A DNA stretch of 19,737 bases from Spirochaetales bacterium (GTDB lineage Bacteria > Spirochaetota > Spirochaetia > SZUA-6). How positions within the stretch are numbered: the first letter of the stretch is position 1; every line of letters starts with the position of its first letter. Positions 7,303 through 14,470 of this stretch are shown piece by piece. The notes beneath the pieces were generated by a model. The model saw only the letters and a program-made list of their open reading frames with translations, ran no database searches and was not told the origin of the DNA. Position numbers and translations under genes: made by a program. The stretch spans positions 1 through 19,737 of the forward strand of contig QILZ01000177.1 in NCBI GenBank assembly GCA_003233545.1, written 5' to 3'.

Positions 7303-9467
7303 TGTACTTACATAAAATCGATCACCCTCTGAATTTCAGTTTCATTAAAAACGGTGAGGAACGCTTTGACTTTATAATCCATGACCTCGGGTCGGATCTG
7401 CACAGGCTCGAGGTAAGAAGCCGGTTGTGGGGAGACTCTTTCAGCCAGGCGGGTCTTCGGCATGATTTATTTCAACATGATAAATCGGATTCTCTTTTAT
7501 CTCTTAAAGAAGGAGGTGAGCTTCTTCTTAACTACAGAGGAATTCGTGCCTTTAAAAGCAAAAGGACGGAAAGCTTCGGAGTTTGCGGCAATAAATGGAT
7601 CTTCTGCTTCGATCCGGATCCGGCAACTCTCTTCTATGGAATGGGAGAAAAGAACAACGGTTTCGAGAAGTCAGGGATAAAAACCAAATTCTGGAATACA
7701 GATGTTTGGGCGGATTTTGCTGCAGACGATATCGAGAACGGGACAACGGACCCGATGTACCTCTCCGTGCCTTACATCCTTATAAAAAGCAATGAGCACT
7801 GCCTTGGTATCCTGATCGATAATCCCTTCCCTGTCTTTATGAATCTGGGGTCGAAGGAAACGGTAGCCCGGCAGCAGGATGCGGAAGGAGAGCGGGATTT
7901 CTACTTCGGCTCAACCGGCGGGAAACCTGTCGTTTACTTCATCCTGGGGAAAACTATGGATGAGGTTACCTGCAAGCTCCAAAAGCTCTGCGGTACAACA
8001 CCTCTTCCGCCTCTCTGGGCATTGGGACATCATCAGTCCAGATGGGGCTACCAATCGTTCCGGGACCTCGACGATCTGAAAAGGAAGTTCAGGAAGTATA
8101 AAATTCCAAATGACGGACTCTGGCTCGATATCGGGTATATGGATGGTTTCCGTATTTTTACGTTTAACGATGATCATTTCTCCGATCCGGAGAAGGAAAT
8201 ACGGGAGATTCAAAAAAGCGGCATGCACGTTGTGCCTATCCTGGATCCCGGTGTAAAGCTGGATCCGGGGTATCCGGTATATGATGATGGAGTTAAAGAA
8301 GATATTTTCTGCAAGAACAGCGAAGGAAAAGATTACGTGGGATTTGTCTGGCCCGGGGCCAGTGTTTTTCCTGACTTTTCAACGGAAGCGGGAAGAAGAT
8401 GGTGGATGAAAAAGGTATACGAATTGGCCGGTACAGGAATTTCGGGTGTATGGCTCGATATGAACGACCCGGCAACAGGCTCGGGAGTCCTGGACGAAAT
8501 GAGGTTTAACAGGGGGCAGCACGCCCACGAGACCAATCACAACCAGTACGCACTGGGGATGCAGATGGCAAGCATGGAGGGATTGGTAAAAAGGAATCCG
8601 CACCTGCGTCCATTTCTTTTGAGCCGGAGTGGTTTTATCGGTACCGGCAGGTATTCCGCAGTATGGACGGGAGACAACGTTTCTAATTATCATCATCTCC
8701 GGCAGTCGATACCCATGGCCCTGAACCTTTCCCTTTCGGGCATCCCTTTTAATGGACCGGATGTTCCGGGCTTCGGCGGTGATGCCTCTTCTGAGCTCAT
8801 GCGGGCCTGGTATAAGGCTGCCTTTCTCTTCCCTTTCCTGAGAAACCACTGTGCAGGTGGAAAAAATCAGGAACCATGGGCATTCGGAAAAAAAACCCGG
8901 GAGGTGGTTGCCCACTATATCTCTCTCAGGTATAAGTTCTTACCCTATATTTACAACCTGTTCATTGAACAGGAAGAGGCTGGAAGGCCTGTGCTTCGGC
9001 CAATGGTCTATGAGTTCGACCATAAAGGATCTTCTGCTCTGGCAAAGATAGACGACCAGATTATGATCGGATCATCGATTATGCAGGCACCTCTTCTATA
9101 TGAAGGACAAACAGAGCGCAATGTGATGCTTCCTGCATGCGCCTGGTTCAGCCCTTCGGCTGGGTGGCTTAAAGGGGACAGGAAGCTTACAGTCAGGGAA
9201 ACCGGGAAATCGACTCCTGTCTTTATCCGTGAAGGAGCCGTTATTCCCATGCAGACCGGAGAGCGGTATAGTAATGAGAACGATCTCTCCGATATCGAGC
9301 TTCATCTGTTTTTAAACCGGAAAACAGATGATACATACAATTATACATACAGCTTCGACGACGGGGGGAAAACGTACGGTAATAAGGTTCGAAGCAGGCA
9401 TGGAAGACCGGTCTCCTTTTGTACGCATAGAAAGAAAAAAAACAGGCTATGGCGGCTGTACAATTAA
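7302..9467 (+). CDS. GH31 alpha-glucosidase, C-terminus altered by a frameshift
   Basis: A 721-residue reading frame without signal peptide. The barrel begins at PPLWALGHHQSRWGYQSF and continues with NDGLWLDIGYMDGF. The nucleophile is Asp386 in WLDMNDPA and the acid/base is Asp458 in VWTGDNVSN, followed by LRQSIPMALNLSLSGIPFNGPDVPGFGG. These are close to true alpha-glucosidases (maltase-like), unlike the neighbouring FKTDGGE enzyme. Translation is coupled to the previous gene by TAATG. After YSFDDGGKTYG (about residue 693) the frame turns into a basic, implausible tail ending at 9467, whereas the next frame encodes a good GH31-type end up to 9612. So an indel of one base (or a sequence error) has replaced the last 75 or so residues. 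The catalytic barrel is intact, so activity may survive. Confidence 0.88.
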   Translation: MYLHKIDHPLNFSFIKNGEERFDFIIHDLGSDLHRLEVRSRLWGDSFSQAGLRHDLFQHDKSDSLLSLKEGGELLLNYRGIRAFKSKRTESFGVCGNKWIFCFDPDPATLFYGMGEKNNGFEKSGIKTKFWNTDVWADFAADDIENGTTDPMYLSVPYILIKSNEHCLGILIDNPFPVFMNLGSKETVARQQDAEGERDFYFGSTGGKPVVYFILGKTMDEVTCKLQKLCGTTPLPPLWALGHHQSRWGYQSFRDLDDLKRKFRKYKIPNDGLWLDIGYMDGFRIFTFNDDHFSDPEKEIREIQKSGMHVVPILDPGVKLDPGYPVYDDGVKEDIFCKNSEGKDYVGFVWPGASVFPDFSTEAGRRWWMKKVYELAGTGISGVWLDMNDPATGSGVLDEMRFNRGQHAHETNHNQYALGMQMASMEGLVKRNPHLRPFLLSRSGFIGTGRYSAVWTGDNVSNYHHLRQSIPMALNLSLSGIPFNGPDVPGFGGDASSELMRAWYKAAFLFPFLRNHCAGGKNQEPWAFGKKTREVVAHYISLRYKFLPYIYNLFIEQEEAGRPVLRPMVYEFDHKGSSALAKIDDQIMIGSSIMQAPLLYEGQTERNVMLPACAWFSPSAGWLKGDRKLTVRETGKSTPVFIREGAVIPMQTGERYSNENDLSDIELHLFLNRKTDDTYNYTYSFDDGGKTYGNKVRSRHGRPVSFCTHRKKKNRLWRLYN

Positions 9468-9612
9468 ATTTATTCTCTACGATGATTTTTCCTTCATTAT
9501 TGTTCTGGACGGTGAGAATACCAGGAAACTGGAGCTTACGAAAGAGACCTGGGAGCTTGCAGGATGCCTCGTGAATGTTCGTGTGTCCGATGAGTATACT
9601 GTTCAGGAATGA
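9388..9612 (+). pseudogene. 3' remnant of the GH31 gene in the +1 frame
   Basis: This stretch is open in the frame one base ahead of the GH31 gene and has no start or ribosome-binding site of its own. Its translation has RFEAGMEDRSPFVRIERKK, then IKFILYDDFSFIIVLDGE, and ends TVQE before TGA. Alternating hydrophobic strands and a Gly-Tyr-Gly turn fit the distal C-terminal beta-sandwich of GH31 enzymes. Joined to residues 1-693 of the upstream frame it restores a protein of about 768 residues. It is therefore read as the displaced end of the same gene, not as a separate gene. Confidence 0.75.
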
Positions 9613-9718
9613 TTCTGGAAAATCAGGATAAAAGGGCTGTATACATAGCAATACCTGCACTGCCTCCGTGCCTGTACTTCCTTAATCGAGCATATTTTTT
9701 CCGCAAAGTTCTTGATTA

Positions 9719-10552
9719 TTAATAGAACCCCACTGCAAGCCCCACTTTAAAAGGGCCGGTTATATTCTCGCCTCCTGTATTTTCGAAAACCCATCCTGTA
9801 TTAAAAAGGTCTGTAATTTTCGGAGATGCAACGGCAGAGCCGTAATCTCCATATAACCTTAATACAAAATCACCAGCCATGAAATCGATCCCGGCGAGTA
9901 ATGAGTAACCTACGGATAGACCGGAGTCCGGATTGCCGTATTTTAATTCCTCTTCTCTGTTCCCGATTGTTGCCTGCCACGCATACAAGCCTAATGCTCC
10001 GTCGGTCCATAGCTGGAAAGCTCCGTCCGAGAATATGTATCTTGCACCTAATCTCATAGTCGTTGTGTCCATATAGTAGCTTGTATCCATCGGGAAAGGT
10101 CCGACAACAGCGTTTGTATAATCCGACTGCTCCCATACCCACTGGCCGAATCCGTAACCGTCTTTTTTTGCGAGCAGTTTATGCCATGTATGGAATCCTC
10201 CGTCGAAGAAGATACCGAGATATTTAAGGATTCTATAATCCAACCCTATTCCAAAGCTGTAACTTAAATCATAAGGAGCTGCCGGATTCGGGCCGCCGGC
10301 GGATGTATATTGGGTAATGTCGCCTGTAACCGGCTTACAAGGATAAAATGTAACCAGGCCGAAGTTAAGCGTCCCGAAGGCTAAAAACATAAAATTCTTA
10401 GCTTTACCTGCTTCCCCGGAATCGGTTCCGTTGTTGAGATAAATCGGTTTTACAGTGTTTCCTGCGTGTTTCAGGATAATGTCCGATTCTTTAGAAAAAA
10501 CCGGTATGGCCAGTATAAGTAAAAACAGGCAGAATATTCTTTTCTTTTTCAT
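9719..10552 (-). CDS. Outer-membrane beta-barrel-type protein of unknown function
   Basis: A 277-residue exported protein. The signal peptide is MKKKRIFCLFLLILAIPVFS with cleavage expected before KESD. The rest is rich in Gly and aromatics in alternating strand patterns, for example FMFLAFGTLNFGLVTFY, LSYSFGIGLDYRILKYLGIFFDGG, TTMRLGARYIF, SLLAGIDFMAGDFVLRLYGDYG, and a closing strand GPFKVGLAVGFY with a terminal aromatic, the usual outer-membrane assembly signal. About eight to ten strands would fit. I do not recognise a named family. Start ATG 10552 has GGAGGG five bases upstream; the longer frame to 10591 lacks such a site. It lies 57 bases after ribH on the same strand but has its own TATAAT. 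It converges with the GH31 gene, and no clear terminator is seen in the 106 bases between them. Confidence 0.75.
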   Translation of the reverse strand: MKKKRIFCLFLLILAIPVFSKESDIILKHAGNTVKPIYLNNGTDSGEAGKAKNFMFLAFGTLNFGLVTFYPCKPVTGDITQYTSAGGPNPAAPYDLSYSFGIGLDYRILKYLGIFFDGGFHTWHKLLAKKDGYGFGQWVWEQSDYTNAVVGPFPMDTSYYMDTTTMRLGARYIFSDGAFQLWTDGALGLYAWQATIGNREEELKYGNPDSGLSVGYSLLAGIDFMAGDFVLRLYGDYGSAVASPKITDLFNTGWVFENTGGENITGPFKVGLAVGFY

Positions 10553-10590
10553 ATTAACCCTCCGAATATTAATCTGTTCCTTCTGGTACA

Positions 10591-10596
10591 ATTATA
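10591..10596 (-). promoter_or_regulatory. Candidate -10 element for the beta-barrel gene
   Basis: On the minus strand the sequence reads GGGATATAATTG, containing a perfect TATAAT 38 bases before the ATG. No good -35 box is found 16-18 bases upstream, where the DNA is AT-rich and overlaps the end of ribH. It suggests separate expression of this gene, but read-through from the rib operon is equally possible. Confidence 0.4.
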
Positions 10597-10609
10597 TCCC
10601 GAAAAAAGT

Positions 10610-11113
10610 CTATAATCTTAATTTGTGCATATTTTCTTTTACCTGTTCTCTGCTTATTCGATGAAACAGATCGGCCATTTCGATAGCGCTTAATGCAGCC
10701 TCCCATCCCTTGTTTCCTGCCTTTGCGCCCGCTCTTTCTATGGCCTGCTCCTGGGTATCTGCCGTAATTATCCCATAGGTTAATGGAATACCGGATTCAA
10801 GGTTAAGGCGTGCTATTCCTTTTGTTACTTCCCGCGTAATGTATTCGAAATGAGTGGTGGCACCCCGGATTATAACTCCGATACATATAACCGCATCAAA
10901 ATGCAGGGTTTCCAAAAGTTTTTTTGCAGCGGCGGGTATTTCGAAAGCACCCGGTACTCTTGCCACGGTAAGATCGTCCGGATCACAGCCGTGACGTATA
11001 AGGCAGTCCACAGCACCGGTCAGCAGTTTTGAACCTATAAAATCATTGAACCGGGAAAGAATAATTCCGAATCTTTTACCCTTTGCAGAAAGTTCTCCGT
11101 TTATCTCTTTCAT
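10610..11113 (-). CDS. ribH: 6,7-dimethyl-8-ribityllumazine synthase
   Basis: This 167-residue cytoplasmic enzyme condenses 5-amino-6-ribitylaminouracil with dihydroxybutanone phosphate to make lumazine, the step before riboflavin. Family marks are the N-terminal FGIILSRFNDFIGSKLLTGA, VARVPGAFEIPAAAKKL, and the active-site loop IRGATTHFEYI with its histidine, then GIPLTYGIITADTQEQAIERAG and a final helix GWEAALSAIEMADL. The C-terminus runs about ten residues longer than usual. It starts three bases after the ribBA stop, with CAGGAG as ribosome-binding site inside the end of ribBA, and is the last of four rib genes. Expression should follow the FMN riboswitch 3 kb upstream. Confidence 0.95.
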   Translation of the reverse strand: MKEINGELSAKGKRFGIILSRFNDFIGSKLLTGAVDCLIRHGCDPDDLTVARVPGAFEIPAAAKKLLETLHFDAVICIGVIIRGATTHFEYITREVTKGIARLNLESGIPLTYGIITADTQEQAIERAGAKAGNKGWEAALSAIEMADLFHRISREQVKENMHKLRL

Positions 11114-11116
11114 AGC

Positions 11117-12331
11117 CTATTCTCCTGTTAAATTAAATTGATGTTTTAGTTTTTCTTTCTTTGTTTTTAGATATGTATAATTTTCTTTTGTAACTTCACA
11201 GAAAAGCGGGATATGTTCTTCGATTTTAATACCGTATTCCTGCATATCTTTTATTTTTTCCGGGTTATTTGTCAGTATCCGGATTTTCTTTACTCCAATG
11301 GCCTTTAGAATTTGAGCCGCGATCCAGTATTCACGTAAATCCGGCGCGAAACCTAATTTAATATTTGCCTCCACGGTATCCAGCCCCTCTTCCTGTAATT
11401 TGTATGCAAATAACTTGTTTTTTAATCCGATGCCCCTTCCTTCCTGGCGAAGATAAATTAGTATTCCATTACCGTCTTCTTCTATCATTTCAAGAGCGGT
11501 GTTAAGCTGTGCTCCGCAGTCACACCTTAGAGACCCGAATACATCTCCTGTTAAACATTCCGAATGTATTCGGACAAGAGGGGGTTCTATCCTGTATTTC
11601 TGACCTTTAATTAAGACAAGATGATCGAGATTTTCCGTGCTGGCAAAGTGTACAAGCCGGAAACTGCCATGTTTCGAAGGTAAATCGACGGATACCGTTT
11701 CCCGGACAAGATGTTCATGTTTTTTTCGATAGACTGCCATATCGTTTATCCTGATCATCTTTAAACCAAACTTGTTTTTAAGCTTAATGAGGTCGGGTAT
11801 TCTGGCCATCGAACCGTCTTCCTTTAATATCTCGCAGATAACCCCCGCAGGATGAAGTCCTGAGAGTCTTGCCAGATCTACAGCGGCCTCGGTATGCCCA
11901 GGACGGTTGAGAATTCCGCCTTCTTTAGCGATTAAGGGGAAAATATGACCAGGTTTTGCAAAATCATCCGCAGATGCATCGGGTTCTATTGCCTTTAAAA
12001 CAGTCCGGCATCGATCTGATGCTGAAACTCCCGTGGTAACTTTCTCTTTTGCATCGATCGAAACTGTAAATGCCGTATTATGAAGTGCTGTGTTGATAGC
12101 AGCCGTGTAAGTCAGATCGAGCCTGTCCGCTGTGTTTTTTGTAATTGCAAGGCAGATTATCCCCCTGGCATTTCCGGCAAGGAAGTTAATTTTTTCAGGG
12201 GTCGCTTTTTCTGCAGCGAAAATAAGATCCCCTTCGTTTTCCCTGTTTTCATCATCACACACAATAACAATACTTCCGTTTTTAAAGGCTTTTATTGTGT
12301 CTTTAACCGAATCGAAGTATTTTTCTTTCAT
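11117..12331 (-). CDS. ribBA: Bifunctional 3,4-DHBP synthase / GTP cyclohydrolase II
   Basis: A 404-residue fusion that makes both precursors of riboflavin. The N-terminal half (1-200) is 3,4-dihydroxy-2-butanone 4-phosphate synthase: CDDENRENEGDLIF at 25-38 carries the acidic metal-binding residues, and PGHTEAAVDL holds the other metal ligand. The C-terminal half is GTP cyclohydrolase II: zinc cysteines C259, C270 and C272 in CLTGDVFGSLRCDCG, then IYLRQEGRGIGL with the catalytic arginine region. Both domains have their key residues, so both should be active. The length of 404 is normal. It lies two bases after the ribE stop, with AAGGAA as ribosome-binding site, and is followed at three bases by ribH. 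Confidence 0.96.
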   Translation of the reverse strand: MKEKYFDSVKDTIKAFKNGSIVIVCDDENRENEGDLIFAAEKATPEKINFLAGNARGIICLAITKNTADRLDLTYTAAINTALHNTAFTVSIDAKEKVTTGVSASDRCRTVLKAIEPDASADDFAKPGHIFPLIAKEGGILNRPGHTEAAVDLARLSGLHPAGVICEILKEDGSMARIPDLIKLKNKFGLKMIRINDMAVYRKKHEHLVRETVSVDLPSKHGSFRLVHFASTENLDHLVLIKGQKYRIEPPLVRIHSECLTGDVFGSLRCDCGAQLNTALEMIEEDGNGILIYLRQEGRGIGLKNKLFAYKLQEEGLDTVEANIKLGFAPDLREYWIAAQILKAIGVKKIRILTNNPEKIKDMQEYGIKIEEHIPLFCEVTKENYTYLKTKKEKLKHQFNLTGE

Positions 12332-12333
12332 GT

Positions 12334-12930
12334 TTAATTATTCCTTTTCAGCAGGATGGATTCCGTGTATTTTGCGAGACAGTCGAATTCGATATTAACT
12401 TTACTGCCCGCCCTGAAATCTGAAATATTTGTACTTTTTATGGTAAAAGGGACCAATGCAATTTCAAGCTGATTATTGCAGGTATTCGAAATGGTCAGGC
12501 TTATGCCGTTAATTGCTATCGATCCGGTCGGAGGCGCATATTTCATAAAAATCGAAGGGATTTCAATGAGGAGTTTTTTTCCGGGATAACTTTCTTTAAT
12601 CCGCAGAATCGTTCCTGTACAATCGACATGTCCCTGGACAAAATGTCCGCCTATTCGGGATAACGGGGTTAATGCTCTTTCGAGATTTACTCTTGCTCCG
12701 GGTTTTAATATTCCGGGGTTTGTCTTTTTAATCGTGGTATCTGTACATGTAACCTTGAAATTCCTTTCGGATTTTTTATCTACCGTTAAACAGACTCCGT
12801 TAACTGCAATGGAATCCCCTGTCTTCGTATCCTGTATAATAAGGCCGGAGCTTATGGACAGTTCCATTCCCCCTCCGGTACGGACAATTCCAAGGATACT
12901 GCCTACTTCCTCTATAATACCGGTAAACAT
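12334..12930 (-). CDS. ribE: Riboflavin synthase, alpha subunit
   Basis: A 198-residue enzyme that dismutates two 6,7-dimethyl-8-ribityllumazine molecules into riboflavin and the pyrimidine precursor. The protein has the expected internal duplication: MFTGIIEEVGSI opens the first barrel with VNGVCLTV, and the second barrel begins near FVQGHVDCTG with INGISLTIS. The first ten residues, including MFTGII and the catalytic region, are intact and the length is normal. The ATG overlaps the ribD stop by one base (TAATG), so translation is coupled. The symbol ribE is used here for the alpha subunit; the same gene is called ribC in Escherichia coli. Confidence 0.95.
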   Translation of the reverse strand: MFTGIIEEVGSILGIVRTGGGMELSISSGLIIQDTKTGDSIAVNGVCLTVDKKSERNFKVTCTDTTIKKTNPGILKPGARVNLERALTPLSRIGGHFVQGHVDCTGTILRIKESYPGKKLLIEIPSIFMKYAPPTGSIAINGISLTISNTCNNQLEIALVPFTIKSTNISDFRAGSKVNIEFDCLAKYTESILLKRNN

Positions 12931-14039
12931 TATATTTTCTCCATGATATCGATAGTTTTGATTCTTCGGTAATGCAGCCAGACATCATTGCTTATGCTTT
13001 TCATTGTCAGCAGCCTCATTTGATTTTCGTCTCGTAGCGGTGCATTAAAATGATCTGTTGTAGCACGTATCCCTGCTCCAAGAATTTTCGGTGAAATGCA
13101 TATTTCCAGGTCATCGTATAAATCGTCTTCTATAAATGAAGTAATAACCCTTGCGCCGCCCTCTACAAGAATGGAATTAATACCCGATTTCTTAAGTTTA
13201 GCTGCAACCTGGAAGAGACTGAGTTTTCCGTTTTGTTCATCGATCTGTTCAACCCGGATATTTAATTTTATTAATTCTTCTATTTTTCGTTTGCCTGTTC
13301 TTTTGGATGTAAAAATAATTACTTTTCCCTTTTCCTCATTACGGATTAATCTTGATTCCGGAGGAATACGTAAACCGGAGTCGAGAACAACTTTTAAAGG
13401 AGAAACACCATCTATATATCTTACATTCAATAAGGGGTCATCTGTCAGAACGGTTTCGATGCCTACAAGAATTGCATCGTGATACTTTCTTAAAGTATGA
13501 GTATATATCCGGGATATGGAATTGGATATCCTGTACCTTCTTTTGCCCGGGAAAGCTATACGCCCATCGATAGTCTGGGCGTATTTTATTGTAATAAACG
13601 GGCGTCCTTTAATTTGTGCAAAGAAAAATCCCCTGTTAAGTTCTAGTGCCTCTTCTCTGCAGATACCCTTAACAACATGAATTCCCCGATCCTCCAGGCA
13701 GCGAATTCCTTTACCGGAAACAAGAGGGTTCGGGTCTTTTGTGGAAATAACAACTTTTTTAATACCCTTATCTGCGATTAAAAGTGAACAGGGGGGTGTT
13801 TTTCCGTAATGACTGCATGGTTCCAGATTTACGACAAGTGTTGCATTCTTTATAATTTTTTCGGGCAAAGACTCGATGAGTTCCGCCTCGGCATGCAGCC
13901 CGCCGAACCTTTTATGGAATGCCTTTCCTACGATTTTCTTATCTTTAATAATCACCGCCCCGACCATAGGGTTGGGAGAAACCTTCCCGAGTCCTTTTTC
14001 CGCTTCGCTTAGGGCGAGACCCATTGCCTTTCGCAACAC
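12930..14039 (-). CDS. ribD: Bifunctional pyrimidine deaminase / reductase
   Basis: This cytoplasmic enzyme deaminates, then reduces, the pyrimidine from GTP cyclohydrolase II. The deaminase domain has SPNPMVGAVI, the zinc ligands in HAEAEL and EPCSHYGKTPPC; the reductase domain begins near GRPFITIKYAQTIDGR and contains SGLRIPPESRLI and LVEGGARVITSF. I place the start at GTG 14039 (VLRKAMGLAL), giving 369 residues as usual for RibD; TTG 14036 is 7 bases after GGAGAGG (14050-14044) and is equally possible. The frame stays open to an ATG at 14138, but that ATG lies inside the FMN riboswitch, so the longer form is rejected. It is the first gene of ribD-ribE-ribBA-ribH. Confidence 0.93.
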   Translation of the reverse strand: MLRKAMGLALSEAEKGLGKVSPNPMVGAVIIKDKKIVGKAFHKRFGGLHAEAELIESLPEKIIKNATLVVNLEPCSHYGKTPPCSLLIADKGIKKVVISTKDPNPLVSGKGIRCLEDRGIHVVKGICREEALELNRGFFFAQIKGRPFITIKYAQTIDGRIAFPGKRRYRISNSISRIYTHTLRKYHDAILVGIETVLTDDPLLNVRYIDGVSPLKVVLDSGLRIPPESRLIRNEEKGKVIIFTSKRTGKRKIEELIKLNIRVEQIDEQNGKLSLFQVAAKLKKSGINSILVEGGARVITSFIEDDLYDDLEICISPKILGAGIRATTDHFNAPLRDENQMRLLTMKSISNDVWLHYRRIKTIDIMEKI

Positions 14040-14103
14040 AGAACCTCTCCATAAAATGGTTTTTTCGGGGTTAAATTTTTGACAGGGATCTATCGATATG
14101 AGA

Positions 14104-14219
14104 ATAACTTCTCCCATCCGGACTTTAACCGTCGGCATCAGAATTTCACTGATTCAATTCCGTTAAGGAACTCGCGGGCTTTAACCGCCGGTAAGGAATT
14201 TCACCTACCCCGAAGTTAT
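14104..14219 (-). ncRNA. FMN riboswitch (RFN element)
   Basis: On the minus strand the conserved RFN blocks occur in order: ACTTCGGGG, AGGTGAAATTCC, ACCGGCGGTTAAAGCCCGCG, CAGTGAAATTCTGATGCCGAC and GTCCGGATGGGAGAAGT. The closing helix P1 is a perfect eight-pair match of 14219-14212 with 14111-14104. The element senses flavin mononucleotide and lowers expression of the rib operon. The 64 bases from P1 to the ribD start hold no terminator with a T run, but small hairpins lie next to the GGAGAGG site, so control at translation start is the likelier mode. The aptamer call is very sure; the mode is inferred. Confidence 0.96.
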
Positions 14220-14224
14220 AAACA

Positions 14225-14254
14225 TAAAATGAAGTATTTTGGAGAATTTGTCAA
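14225..14254 (-). promoter_or_regulatory. Likely promoter of the riboflavin operon
   Basis: A perfect TTGACA on the minus strand (14254-14249) lies about 30 bases before the riboswitch P1 helix. The -10 box is weak: TTTTAT at 19 bases or CATTTT at 17 bases. No better option lies between it and the aptamer, which must be transcribed whole. Seen: the -35 box and AT-rich spacer. Inferred: the start near 14222. Confidence 0.5.
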
Positions 14255-14408
14255 CATTTTTTTATCTTTTTAATCCCGGCCAATGGCAGGATCGGGAAAA
14301 TAACGTGATCATTTTTAACTATCCAGCCATGCCGATAAGCCGAATAAGTATCCCGGAATAGGGCCGGCTTACATTGTATCTGTGAAGAGATTTATGATCG
14401 AAAAAACG
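14255..14408. other. Divergent intergenic region with a 7-bp inverted repeat
   Basis: This gap separates the divergent rib and marR promoters. It contains TAAGCCG (14336-14342) and CGGCTTA (14365-14371), perfect reverse complements around 22 bases, with a smaller CCC/GGG pair inside. A weaker TCCCG/CGGGA pair occurs near 14274-14296. Neither is followed by a T run. No gene is seen. Confidence 0.4.
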
Positions 14409-14448
14409 TTGACTTATTGTTAAGCAAACTTTATATTTAAGTAAACTT
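14409..14448 (+). promoter_or_regulatory. marR promoter with twin operator-like repeats
   Basis: TTGACT (14409-14414) and TATATT (14432-14437) are 17 bases apart, a good sigma70 promoter. Two near-identical repeats, TTAAGCAAACTT (14420-14431) and TTAAGTAAACTT (14437-14448), differ at one base and are spaced 17 bases centre to centre. Each is also an imperfect palindrome (TTAAG, then CTTTA or CTTGA). One fills the spacer; the other covers the end of the -10 and the start site. This fits autorepression by the MarR protein encoded just downstream. Confidence 0.65.
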
Positions 14449-14470
14449 GATTATTTAGGAGTCTTAACAT

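Noticed and set aside
8379..8915. 178-codon antisense frame within the second GH31 gene
   Set aside because: It is opposite the catalytic barrel, has no ribosome-binding site and no recognisable domain.
9363..9372. GGGGGGAAAA as a programmed -1 frameshift signal in the GH31 gene
   Set aside because: The downstream frame needed is +1 (or -2) relative to the gene, the wrong direction for a -1 slip; a simple indel is more likely.
9613..9718. Terminator between the convergent GH31 and beta-barrel genes
   Set aside because: Only a four-pair GCAC/GTGC stem was found, with no T run next to it on either strand, so I could not support a terminator.
14039..14138. N-terminal extension of RibD from ATG 14138
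   Set aside because: The codons lie inside the FMN aptamer and its platform, no ribosome-binding site precedes the ATG, and RibD similarity starts only at VLRKAMG.
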